From the NCBI GenBank assembly GCA_003151275.1, contig PLXC01000101.1, forward strand, positions 29,112-93,111: 64,000 bases of DNA, in the 5' to 3' direction. Shown in pieces: positions 52,698 through 60,924 of the stretch. How positions within the stretch are numbered: position 1 is the first letter of the stretch; each line of letters begins with the position of its first letter. Under the pieces are notes generated by a model. That model was not told the origin of the DNA. It ran no database searches and saw nothing but the letters and a program-made list of their open reading frames with translations. A program made the translations under genes and the position numbers. This DNA is from Candidatus Melainabacteria bacterium. Its GTDB lineage: Bacteria > Cyanobacteriota > Vampirovibrionia > Obscuribacterales > Obscuribacteraceae.

Positions 52698-53825
52698 TCA
52701 ATGTTTGGCGGAACTGTTCTTAGCGGAATTTTTCTGCGCAGAATTATTGTGAACAACTGATTTGGTGGCGCTTGGTTCAGACGCGTCCAATAAACTTTGC
52801 AATCCAATTGACGCTGCGTATGTTGCTATAAACCCGATAACGAAACAGACTATTATCACTAATTTTTTCCGAATTGACTTGCGCTCGCCTGCAAGCATCC
52901 GTCTTTCGATACTGACTCCCCTGGTCAGTTTATTGAGATCATTGGCAAGTTCTTCAACCGATTGATATCGATCGCTTGGACTTTTTTCCAATGCTTTCAG
53001 CACTATCATTTTTAAGTCCGCAGGTATCTTCAAAGCCGGATCCATATCTGGTGGCGGCGCATTGAGATGCATGGTGATTGTGTCGATCACTGTTCTGCCA
53101 ATAAATGGTGGCGCACCTGTGAGCGTGAAATACATTACGCAGCCTAGAGAGTAAATATCCGAGCGCCGGTCCACACCTATACCGCGGGCTTGTTCTGGAC
53201 TCATGTAAAGCGGAGTGCCAACAACTGTACCTGAACGCGTCAATCCGCCAGAGACGATCACATCTTCATCGCTGAGCATTTTGGCGATCCCAAAATCAAG
53301 CAGATGCACTTCTGTGCGACCTTGTGGATCTCGGCTGAGCATAATGTTCTCAGGCTTCATGTCACGATGCACAACTTTTTTTTCGTGCGAGTGAACTAAT
53401 GCAGCGGCAGTCTGTTGGAAAATTTCGATCGCTTCTGGCACCGCCGTGTGTATGTCACGCACAACTTTGCGGCCGAGACTAATGCCATCAATCCAATCCA
53501 TCACCAAATATGGTATTCCGCTCACCGTCAATCCAAAGTCGTGCACGCAACATATCTGGGGATGCTTTAGCGAACTTGCGGCTTTGGCCTCGAACATAAA
53601 TCGGTCTAAGGCTTTTTGATCCTCATCGAATTCTGAGCGCAGAACCTTGATCGCGTAAAGTGCGCCTGTGTAGCGGTTCCCCGCCTTAAAAATGAAGCCC
53701 ATACCGCCTTCGCCCACTTTTTCGAACAATTCATATTGTGGTGGCAGTTCAGCCACCAGTTGTTTTGCCCGGGTCTGGTAACTTTGTGAGCGCTGAACTG
53801 CAGCCTGAATGCGCTCCGGTTCCAT
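52698..53825 (-). CDS. Membrane Ser/Thr protein kinase
   Basis: 375 residues. G-loop VGEGGMGF at 37-44, lysine in YAIK at 60, catalytic HRDMKPEN at 153-160, DFG at 177-179 and TPLYMSPEQARG near 202, all intact. A single transmembrane helix (LVIIVCFVIGFIATYAA) lies near 325-345, followed by a short Ser/Asn-rich outer tail. It differs from the TPR kinase at 19532 in lacking a large outer domain. It starts 2 bases after the stop of the TPR gene 53828-54763, so the two are co-translated. Confidence 0.9.
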   Translation of the reverse strand: MEPERIQAAVQRSQSYQTRAKQLVAELPPQYELFEKVGEGGMGFIFKAGNRYTGALYAIKVLRSEFDEDQKALDRFMFEAKAASSLKHPQICCVHDFGLTVSGIPYLVMDWIDGISLGRKVVRDIHTAVPEAIEIFQQTAAALVHSHEKKVVHRDMKPENIMLSRDPQGRTEVHLLDFGIAKMLSDEDVIVSGGLTRSGTVVGTPLYMSPEQARGIGVDRRSDIYSLGCVMYFTLTGAPPFIGRTVIDTITMHLNAPPPDMDPALKIPADLKMIVLKALEKSPSDRYQSVEELANDLNKLTRGVSIERRMLAGERKSIRKKLVIIVCFVIGFIATYAASIGLQSLLDASEPSATKSVVHNNSAQKNSAKNSSAKH

Positions 53826-53827
53826 GT

Positions 53828-54763
53828 TTACTTTTGTCCCGTCGCCGACTCAAGAGGAGTGGTTCCTGAAGCCTTAATCGGCTGCGTATCGGGGTGCGGC
53901 ATAATTGTTTCAACAGGTTTAGGTGCTTCGGTAAGTGTTTTGCTTGGAACCACAGGAGTGCCTGCGGTCGACGGAGCACTTTCTGTTAGCGGAGCATTCG
54001 TGGACGGAGCATTCACCACAGTGGGAGACGGGTCCGCTTGTTTGTCAAGAACTGCTGCCACATCTGCCTTTGGCGCTGAAAGTTTGGTGTTCTCTGCTTC
54101 TAAAACATCCGCCTCGGCGTCTTTATGCAGCTTTCGCAATACTTTTGCATAGGCATTTAACGTGACGCGGCGTTTTTCGGGTGGCAATGACTGATAGGCT
54201 GCGTCGCTAGTGATTGTATTTCTCAAGATCGGCTCGGCGCTTGTGTAATCGTTCTTCAAAATAAATAGATTTGTCAGATCAATTTGTGACCGCAGCACTG
54301 CCTGTTGATCAGGTACTTTCGCCGATTTCGTAAAGGCCACTACAGTCTTCTGAAAGTCTATTGCCTCACCTAATTTGCCTTGCTGTTTGGAGACTGAAAC
54401 TAAGTGCTGAAGCGCCGGCACGCTCTTAATACTGCCTGGTCCATCCCTCAACGCCACGACTTTTAATACGTAAGTAAATGACTTTTCCGCGTCGGACCAA
54501 CGTTTCTTTGACTCAAGCTGGCTGCCAATCTTCATATACTGTTCGATTGCTTTCGTCTGTGCCAGAGTCGCCTGTTCCGCCTGCACCATAGCTTCGTAAG
54601 AGCGACGAATAACCTGTCCATGACTTCTGCTAGCGGCAAGACCGGCGCCAAGTCCGATCGCACCGGCATGAATCGCGCCAAACTCCATCGTTCCTTGAGC
54701 CAAAGTGGGCATTGGCAGCAAGATCGGCAGCATTAAGAAAAATATGACTTGACGCTTTTGCAT
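53828..54763 (-). CDS. Secreted TPR-like protein, kinase operon partner
   Basis: 311 residues. A signal peptide (VIFFLMLPILLPMPTLAQG) is followed by helical repeats of TPR type (KAIEQYMKIGSQLESKKRWSDAEKSF, then LQHLVSVSKQQGKLGEAI and ILRNTITS), then a Pro/Thr/Ala-rich tail of about 85 residues. The adjacent kinase has almost no outer domain, so this protein may supply it as a separate chain. The kinase with fused TPR at 19532 supports that idea. This is inference. Confidence 0.72.
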   Translation of the reverse strand: MQKRQVIFFLMLPILLPMPTLAQGTMEFGAIHAGAIGLGAGLAASRSHGQVIRRSYEAMVQAEQATLAQTKAIEQYMKIGSQLESKKRWSDAEKSFTYVLKVVALRDGPGSIKSVPALQHLVSVSKQQGKLGEAIDFQKTVVAFTKSAKVPDQQAVLRSQIDLTNLFILKNDYTSAEPILRNTITSDAAYQSLPPEKRRVTLNAYAKVLRKLHKDAEADVLEAENTKLSAPKADVAAVLDKQADPSPTVVNAPSTNAPLTESAPSTAGTPVVPSKTLTEAPKPVETIMPHPDTQPIKASGTTPLESATGQK

Positions 54764-55075
54764 TAGGGCAGCTCAGGGATAAACGTCTAACTTTCTTATA
54801 CCCTTCCTCTGTTTAATATAAGCAGACGGCAAGTTTTTCGAGAAATTCCAGCCCTGCCTATGGATCGGGCGATCCGGTTTCCAGAGTGAGGACTAATTAC
54901 AAGGTATGGGATTATGACTTCAGTGCAAAACGCAGAAAACGTTATTTCAACGATAGTCATGCAGAAGGTCGCGATAAGAGAAATCCGTTTGCGGTATTAA
55001 ATGCGGTGCACCCTGCCAGGTGGGGCTCAATGAGAGGCGATAACATGAAAAAATCCGGGTACTATTAGATTGACC
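54764..55075. other. Leader of the TonB-C-like gene with small ORFs
   Basis: A 60-codon frame (54886-55068, GTG start, no ribosome site) ends one base before the next gene's possible TTG. Within it, ATG 55048 has AGAGG 7 bases upstream and would encode a seven-residue peptide MKKSGYY. Either could couple translation to the next gene. I do not call a stand-alone protein. Confidence 0.3.
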
Positions 55076-56479
55076 ATGCTCGGACTACCAATGAATATTC
55101 GGCTCAGTTTCTCAGTGCTCCTTTTAATCGGTTTAACCCTGCCAGCGCAAGCCGGTGCTGTCGAACAGCAGGATAAGCTGCTTAAGGAGGCTGTTCAATT
55201 TTACAATGCCGGGCAAGTGGACCGGGCTATCCCCCTGTTTTTACAGGATTTAAAAGAGAATCCGAATAACGGAACTGCTCACTATTATTTGGGTGTCGCG
55301 CTCAAAAAGGCGGGAGCCGATGCCAATGCTATAAGCGAATTGGAGATGGCGGCTAAGCTGCTTCCTGCTGGAGTTACGCAGACTTTGGCAAAACAGGCAT
55401 TGCACGCTGGCTTTGAAGAAGATGTGGTTGTTCCGCCGGCTCCCTCTGCGAAAACGACTGCACCAGCTCCCCAAAATTGGTTCTCTTCGGTTTTAAGTTT
55501 TTTCCAGCCGCCTGCGCCTGCCCCGACTGCCCCAAAACCCATCGTCACTCCAAGTTTTCCGTCAATGCCGGACCTCATGCAACCGGTTGGTGATGCTTGG
55601 AAAGACACCAGGCGATGGATCCGAAAACAATCGAACCTGGTTGGTATTGGTAAAAAGCCCTCTACAACTCGGGATAATGGCAGTGGTGAGCCGGACGTTA
55701 TACCGATGGGAGAAATGTTGGGGCTTGCCGAAGATAGCAGGTCGCTAAATCCGAGGAGCCAGAGTCACAGTTCGGGAGTTGTTCGATTTAGTCAGGCACC
55801 GGAAAATTCTGCGGAATGGGATCTTTGGATCAGGAAGTTTCGCAAAACCTTTGACGCTCAAGTTTTTCGTCACATGTTCAAAGACGCAAAGAATGAAAAG
55901 ACTGGGATTGCCAGTGTAATTTTTAGCGTGGACAGAGATGGTCACTTGCGTGGCTGTGTTTACACCGCCACCGCAGATGATACCATGCAGCAATGTTTGC
56001 TGAAGGCGATCAGAGAGCTTGATAAATCATACGTGCTCGCATTTCCGCCTGGCTCAGGCGTGTCTGGTTGGAATTTTAGGATGACTTGGAATTTTGGTAA
56101 AGCTCTAACATTTGTCAGAATGGTGCGCGAACAAAGAGCTAAGGAAGCCGCTCGACCGACATTTGTCAAAATTGATCTTAACGCGATTATCAAAGCTAAA
56201 CAGCAAGAACAATTAGCAGCACAGGCAAAGAAACTTGCAGACAAGAAAAAGGCTGACTTGCAAAAAACCAAATTAGCTGTTCGTGTTCCGCCACCACCTG
56301 TGGTGAAGGTTGGCGTATCTGCACAATTGATTCCGAAGCCGAAGCCAGTGGAATTGAAAGCAGTGCCTCTGAAGCTTTCAGACATGCCGGCGCTACCAAA
56401 AGCGTCGGTTCGATTGACGACTGACGATATGGACGACTTCAATATCTTAAATCAAGATTTGAGTGGACTCTTCCACTAG
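55076..56479 (+). CDS. TPR plus TonB-C-like secreted protein
   Basis: 467 residues. A signal peptide (LSFSVLLLIGLTLPAQA) is followed by two TPR units at about 25-95 (EAVQFYNAGQVDRAIPLF, HYYLGVALKKAGADANAISEL), a Pro-rich linker, and a domain at about 245-345 (IASVIFSVDRDGHLRGCVY, LLKAIRELDKSYVLAFPPG) matching the TonB C-terminal type. A Lys/Ala-rich helix and Pro-rich end follow. TonB-C modules transfer force or bind receptors, but no N-terminal TonB helix pairing with ExbBD is seen. ATG 55091 or TTG 55070 are alternative starts. Confidence 0.68.
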   Translation: MLGLPMNIRLSFSVLLLIGLTLPAQAGAVEQQDKLLKEAVQFYNAGQVDRAIPLFLQDLKENPNNGTAHYYLGVALKKAGADANAISELEMAAKLLPAGVTQTLAKQALHAGFEEDVVVPPAPSAKTTAPAPQNWFSSVLSFFQPPAPAPTAPKPIVTPSFPSMPDLMQPVGDAWKDTRRWIRKQSNLVGIGKKPSTTRDNGSGEPDVIPMGEMLGLAEDSRSLNPRSQSHSSGVVRFSQAPENSAEWDLWIRKFRKTFDAQVFRHMFKDAKNEKTGIASVIFSVDRDGHLRGCVYTATADDTMQQCLLKAIRELDKSYVLAFPPGSGVSGWNFRMTWNFGKALTFVRMVREQRAKEAARPTFVKIDLNAIIKAKQQEQLAAQAKKLADKKKADLQKTKLAVRVPPPPVVKVGVSAQLIPKPKPVELKAVPLKLSDMPALPKASVRLTTDDMDDFNILNQDLSGLFH

Positions 56480-56626
56480 AATCCCCGTTTCGCGATCAAG
56501 CTTGGGCTGGAAAATATCTCAGTTTCATCTTGCAAACCGCAAACCGCTAAACTCAGGCAGGCGACCGGGTGCCGCTGAGCGCCTCCTGTTTTTGGGAATA
56601 AGATAAAAACCAAGTCGGTTACCTAA

Positions 56627-57763
56627 ATGAACAAAGAGAACCGTGAACTGAATGTTCAACAACTGCAGCTCTATTTGCAGGAGCAGCGCCGTTGCATCTT
56701 GGAACAGTTTATTTCGACTGAAAGAATAGACCATGCCGAAGCAGAGGCAGCGATGACACTCGTATACAAAATATCGGAACGACCCGCCCCAGAATTTAGA
56801 TGGGTACCTAACCCATGGCTGTTAACGAAAAGAGCCACCGAAAATGATTTTCGGGGCAAACCATTTGTCATGTCGAAAATGGAAGATAAGCTCGGATATC
56901 ACCTCAGGAAAGTGCTGGAGCAATCTTTATCCTGCGAAGATTTCAACCATTTTTTTTATACACTCTGGGACGTCTTACCCGCCAGAACAGTGCGCAGTCT
57001 TGCCAATCATATAGAAATTGAGCGGGCACTAAGCAGGTTTTCCATCCCAAATTCTCAGGACCAACTGAACACAATCAGACAATTCTTTCTTGGAGAGCGA
57101 GAAGCGGTCCTCCGTACAACCTCCTGGAGTTTGGAAGTGGATTGGGCGACAGTTTCCTTAATCAGATTGGCTATTGCCCAAGCGGCGCGCCAATACTTTC
57201 AGGCAAAAATTGATCGCACTGCTAATTATCAACTGGACTGTTTTTTTGCTCTAGCCAACTCGGCTCACGCCTACGTTTGCTTTGAGGAATTGTGCGTCAT
57301 GAGCGAACGCCCGATCGAACTACACGTTGACTCAGAATTCCGCCTCCACAAAGACGACGGACCAGCGATCGAATACAAAGACGACCTGAAAATTTTTTCA
57401 TGGCATGGATCGCGAGTGCCTAAAATGGCTATTTTTCAGGAAGCAACCCTACAAAGTATTGACGCTGAATTCAACGTGGAAGTGAGGCGTGTTTTGATCG
57501 AACGCTATGGCGTGCAAAGCTATCTGTTGGATTCGGGCTCAGAGATCCGTCATCACGATCAATACGGAACTCTATACGTCAAAGAAATTCCCAATGACGA
57601 GAATATTGTTATGGTGCACGTGACTAATTCTACTCCAGAACCCGACGGAGACTATCGAAGTTATTTCTTGAGAGTGCCACCGTCAATTGCCACCGCGAGA
57701 GAAGCAGTAGCGTGGACATTTGGCATGACGAGCGACGAATATGAACCGTTAGCAGAGTCCTAA
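56627..57763 (+). CDS. DUF6745-type protein
   Basis: 378 residues, soluble. The central stretch CFFALANSAHAYVCFEELCVMSERP, FRLHKDDGPAIEYKDD and WHGSRVP matches the DUF6745 pattern (E/D-GPA with a preceding R-LH), and the end RVPPSIATAREAVAWTFG is also typical. Members are found in large and complex bacterial genomes next to leucine-rich-repeat proteins. Function is unknown. A hairpin terminator follows at 57799. Confidence 0.72.
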   Translation: MNKENRELNVQQLQLYLQEQRRCILEQFISTERIDHAEAEAAMTLVYKISERPAPEFRWVPNPWLLTKRATENDFRGKPFVMSKMEDKLGYHLRKVLEQSLSCEDFNHFFYTLWDVLPARTVRSLANHIEIERALSRFSIPNSQDQLNTIRQFFLGEREAVLRTTSWSLEVDWATVSLIRLAIAQAARQYFQAKIDRTANYQLDCFFALANSAHAYVCFEELCVMSERPIELHVDSEFRLHKDDGPAIEYKDDLKIFSWHGSRVPKMAIFQEATLQSIDAEFNVEVRRVLIERYGVQSYLLDSGSEIRHHDQYGTLYVKEIPNDENIVMVHVTNSTPEPDGDYRSYFLRVPPSIATAREAVAWTFGMTSDEYEPLAES

Positions 57764-57798
57764 ATTATTTTGCCACTTTTTGGTGCCGCAATAGACAA

Positions 57799-57823
57799 AA
57801 GACCAGCAGAAAATGCTGGTCTT
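57799..57823. terminator. Hairpin between convergent genes
   Basis: AAGACCAGCA pairs with TGCTGGTCTT around GAAAA, forming a bidirectional terminator. Confidence 0.7.
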
Positions 57824-57890
57824 CATGAATTGTCGGCAGGTCGCATTTTGGTGACAGATTTTCCCAGGCACCAAATGCGCAGTCAACGTA

Positions 57891-58268
57891 CTACTTAGGG
57901 GTGACTACTTCGATTTCGTTAACGTAGTTTTTGCCATAGCAGTTCTTGGCCAAGCTGTCGATAATGTCCTTTTCTTTGGCGCTATTCACTGGACCACGCA
58001 ATGTCATTTTTCCATTCTCGTCGATCAGTTTGACGTTCTGAGCGTTAGAGGATAAGCCTTTCTTCTTCATGATAGCTTTGCGTAATTCTGCGGTGCGATC
58101 AACCGATGATTTATCGTTGGATTGGTTTTGAGCGGTTGGTTTGTCTCCGTTTACGACTTTCGAATTTTTCTTTGTGTTGTCAGCGTTATAGCCTTTCGCC
58201 TGCACTTGGGGAGCCATGCAATTTACTGCAACGAGGGCCGCTACTAGGGCCAATGTCAATCTTTTCAT
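57891..58268 (-). CDS. Secreted BON-domain protein
   Basis: 125 residues. A signal peptide (LTLALVAALVAVNCMAPQVQA) is followed by an Asn/Lys-rich linker and a BON domain (LRKAIMKKKGLSSNAQNVKLIDENGKMTLRGPVNSAKEKD, ending YVNEIEVVTP). The VxLRGxV core and closing strand are family hallmarks. It probably binds envelope lipid or peptidoglycan in the periplasm. A second BON-type protein without signal lies at 43208. Confidence 0.8.
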   Translation of the reverse strand: MKRLTLALVAALVAVNCMAPQVQAKGYNADNTKKNSKVVNGDKPTAQNQSNDKSSVDRTAELRKAIMKKKGLSSNAQNVKLIDENGKMTLRGPVNSAKEKDIIDSLAKNCYGKNYVNEIEVVTPK

Positions 58269-58695
58269 TTTAAAATTTTCCTTTCTTACGTTTTAATTGT
58301 CGCGCTGGGAGAATCTGACGCGACACCATTTGATTTGGATTCCGATTCTTCGTTTCATGTAACTTGAAGTCGACAATTCTAGCACCAAATACAGGACGCG
58401 CGATTGTCATGTGGGGAATTTGGAAAATTGTAGAAAATGGGCTTTTCCGTCGGCAGAGGGAAGCAAATGCTGACTTCGGTGACCGGCCGTACTGCCTTCG
58501 TTCACCGATGGAATCTCACACCGCCTCATAACAGCGCAAATTCCCAAATTCGTACTTTCACCACTGACACCCGTCAGGCTCCCCCCTATCATAGGCACAT
58601 TCAGCAGCCAAACTTCTCAGGTTCTAAATGCCGATTCACTCGTCCACTTCAGATTGCCACAATCCCATGCAGCGCAATACATTGCGCGGTGAAGT
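58269..58695. other. Gene-free interval upstream of the glycoamylase-like gene
   Basis: About 430 bases between divergent genes. An overlapping open frame (58437-58841) crosses the start of the next gene but has no ribosome site and random composition. No strong hairpin is seen. Confidence 0.4.
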
Positions 58696-60864
58696 ATGAG
58701 TTTCGACGCGCCGGCTCCAGCAAAGAATGCGGAGCAAGAGGACGCGCTGAGTCTGATAAAGCTTACCGGTCAATCTTTTCTGCACTCTGCCATTCAGGCG
58801 CCCATGGATGGCGTTACTCAGCTGGTCAACCACATAGCTGAACGCGAAATTCTTCCGGATCCCAAGCTATTTGATGCTCCTAAAGAAACGCAGTTCGGCA
58901 GTAAGTCTTGGTTTGCGCAAACAATCGGGTCTGGTTTCGGAATGGTTGTTCCATTCCTCCTAACAGAACGGGCATCAGGTGCCCTATTGGGGAAGGCCGG
59001 AGCAGTGGCCGAAAAAATGCCTTTCGGAAGCAAAGTTGCTGAAAGCCTCGCTTTGAGCACTGAGGAAGCAGGTACAGCGGGACGTCTAACAAATGCGATG
59101 CGCTTTGCCGCGCCAGCCTCGAAGATGGCTATGGCCGGAGCGCTCTACGGTCTGGTCTTGACGCCGTCGGCTGATCCGACCCGCAATTTTTGGGAGCAGC
59201 GGGGAGTCTCAGCTGCAAGCTCAGCAATGACGTTTGGAGCGATGGGATTGGCAACCAAGGGTTTGCTTGCAGGCGCCGAGGTTGGGCTGAACATGCCTCT
59301 CGCCGACTCGGCTGTTCAGTCATCTCTTAAGGGAATCGGTGTCAGAATCGGAAGCAATGCCTTTGGCGGCGCAGTTGGCGGTTTGGTTAGCGCCGAGAGT
59401 AATTCTGTTTTGTCTGGCAAAGGATTTGCTTCCAATGAAGAAGTGATGCATTCGATTGCCTCGTTCATGGTCACAGGCGCTGGTTTAGACGGCGCTCACC
59501 TGGCTATGGAAAAAGGTGGTCAGTTCTTCGGCAAGAATGATGCCAAGGCGCAAGAGGGAGATCATGCCGCGCCCAAGCTCACAGCCGCAGAAAAGCAGAT
59601 GCTTGATGATATTCAAAAAGCACACTTTGAGTATTTCAAACGGGAAAGCGATCCAACTACAGGGCTGACGAAAGACCGATCCACAGACGCTTCACCAGCC
59701 AGCATAGCCGCGGTCGGCTTCTCGTTAACCGCTCATCCCGTCGCCGCCAGTCGCGGCTGGATCAGTCGTGAAGAAGCCACAGATTACACCTTGAAAGTAT
59801 TGAAGAATCTGTCCAGTACTCCACAGAGCAGTGAGGCAACTGGAGTTTCTGGCGACCACGGATTTTTCTATCACTTTCTTGACCCCAAAACTGGATTGCG
59901 TCGAGGAGATAGCGAACTCTCAACTGTCGACACAGCGCTGTTGATGGGCGGTGTTCTGTTCGCGAAAAATTACTACGATGGAAGCAGTCCGAAAGAAGTT
60001 CAAATCAGAGACCTGGCCGATAATCTCTATAAACGCGTTGATTGGCCGTGGGCGGTCAATGCCGAAGGGCGTTTGTCGATGGGGTGGACGCCAGAGCACG
60101 GGTTCATTTCATCGGATTGGCAAGCTTACAATGAAGCCCAAATTTTACTGCTGCTCGCTATGGGTTCGCCGACTCATCCGCTTCCGGGAACGGCTTGGGA
60201 CAAGTTCATGTCCACCAGCAAAGTTGTGGAAATGAATGGACAGAAGAGTTTGGAGTTCGGACCGCTGTTCGGACATCAATACACGCAAGTGTGGATGGAT
60301 TATCGTGGTATCAATGATGCCACCAATCAAAAGTTGGGTTTTGATTATTTTGAAAATTCCAGACGTGCTGCGATCGCCCAGCATCAATACGCAATTGCAA
60401 ATCCGATGAACTGGAAGGGCTATAGCGCTTTGGATTGGGGGTTGACTGCCTCTGACGGACCTGGCGATGTTGTCAAAGTCATAGATGGCAAGCCGATTGC
60501 ATTCACAAGTTACATCGCCCGTGGTTTTCCGAATGCACCCGATGATGGCACCATAGCACCAACTGCGGCGGCTGCGTCTCTACCGTTCGCTCCCGAACTG
60601 GTCATGCCGACGCTCAAACACTGGTATCTCGATCGTCCCGAAATTATGGGACCACTAGGATTTCAGGATGCGTTCAATCCTACTTTTGATGGCACCAAAC
60701 CGTCTGGTTGGGTCGACAAAGAAACGCTAGGAATCGACCAGGGTCCAATTCTTTTGATGACAGAGAATTATCGCAGCGGCTTCGTTTGGAGCATGATGAA
60801 AAACGATCAGTATTTGAATAGCGCTCTGAAAAAAGCAGGCTTCAAACCGAAAAGTTCACCGTAA
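58696..60864 (+). CDS. Modular protein: shared hydrophobic N-terminal module plus glycoamylase/GH144-like domain
   Basis: 722 residues. Residues about 20-275 form the same Gly/Ala-rich hydrophobic module as in the protein at 32571. From about 300 to 710 an (alpha/alpha)6-type glycoside hydrolase of the glycoamylase group (COG5368, PF10091) is recognisable: ESDPTTGLTKDRSTD, ASIAAVGFSLTAHPVA, RGWISREEA, DHGFFYHFLDPKTG and ALDWGLTASDGPG. Members of this group include endo-beta-1,2-glucanases (GH144). No classical signal peptide is present. The gene ends within a 13-bp tandem repeat. Export through the N-terminal module is an attractive but unproven idea. Confidence 0.82.
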   Translation: MSFDAPAPAKNAEQEDALSLIKLTGQSFLHSAIQAPMDGVTQLVNHIAEREILPDPKLFDAPKETQFGSKSWFAQTIGSGFGMVVPFLLTERASGALLGKAGAVAEKMPFGSKVAESLALSTEEAGTAGRLTNAMRFAAPASKMAMAGALYGLVLTPSADPTRNFWEQRGVSAASSAMTFGAMGLATKGLLAGAEVGLNMPLADSAVQSSLKGIGVRIGSNAFGGAVGGLVSAESNSVLSGKGFASNEEVMHSIASFMVTGAGLDGAHLAMEKGGQFFGKNDAKAQEGDHAAPKLTAAEKQMLDDIQKAHFEYFKRESDPTTGLTKDRSTDASPASIAAVGFSLTAHPVAASRGWISREEATDYTLKVLKNLSSTPQSSEATGVSGDHGFFYHFLDPKTGLRRGDSELSTVDTALLMGGVLFAKNYYDGSSPKEVQIRDLADNLYKRVDWPWAVNAEGRLSMGWTPEHGFISSDWQAYNEAQILLLLAMGSPTHPLPGTAWDKFMSTSKVVEMNGQKSLEFGPLFGHQYTQVWMDYRGINDATNQKLGFDYFENSRRAAIAQHQYAIANPMNWKGYSALDWGLTASDGPGDVVKVIDGKPIAFTSYIARGFPNAPDDGTIAPTAAAASLPFAPELVMPTLKHWYLDRPEIMGPLGFQDAFNPTFDGTKPSGWVDKETLGIDQGPILLMTENYRSGFVWSMMKNDQYLNSALKKAGFKPKSSP

Positions 60865-60898
60865 AACCGCATCGTAAAACCGCATCGTAAAACCGTTT
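60860..60898. repeat. Three 13-bp tandem repeats at a gene end
   Basis: CGTAAAACCGCAT occurs twice in tandem, then CGTAAAACCGTTT. The first copy contains the TAA stop of the glycoamylase-like gene. Confidence 0.85.
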
Positions 60899-60924
60899 GT
60901 AAGACTTGCCCAATATTACGGGTT

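Noticed and set aside
58437..58841. Open frame crossing the start of the glycoamylase-like gene
   Set aside because: No ribosome site, odd composition, and it overlaps a well-supported gene in another frame.
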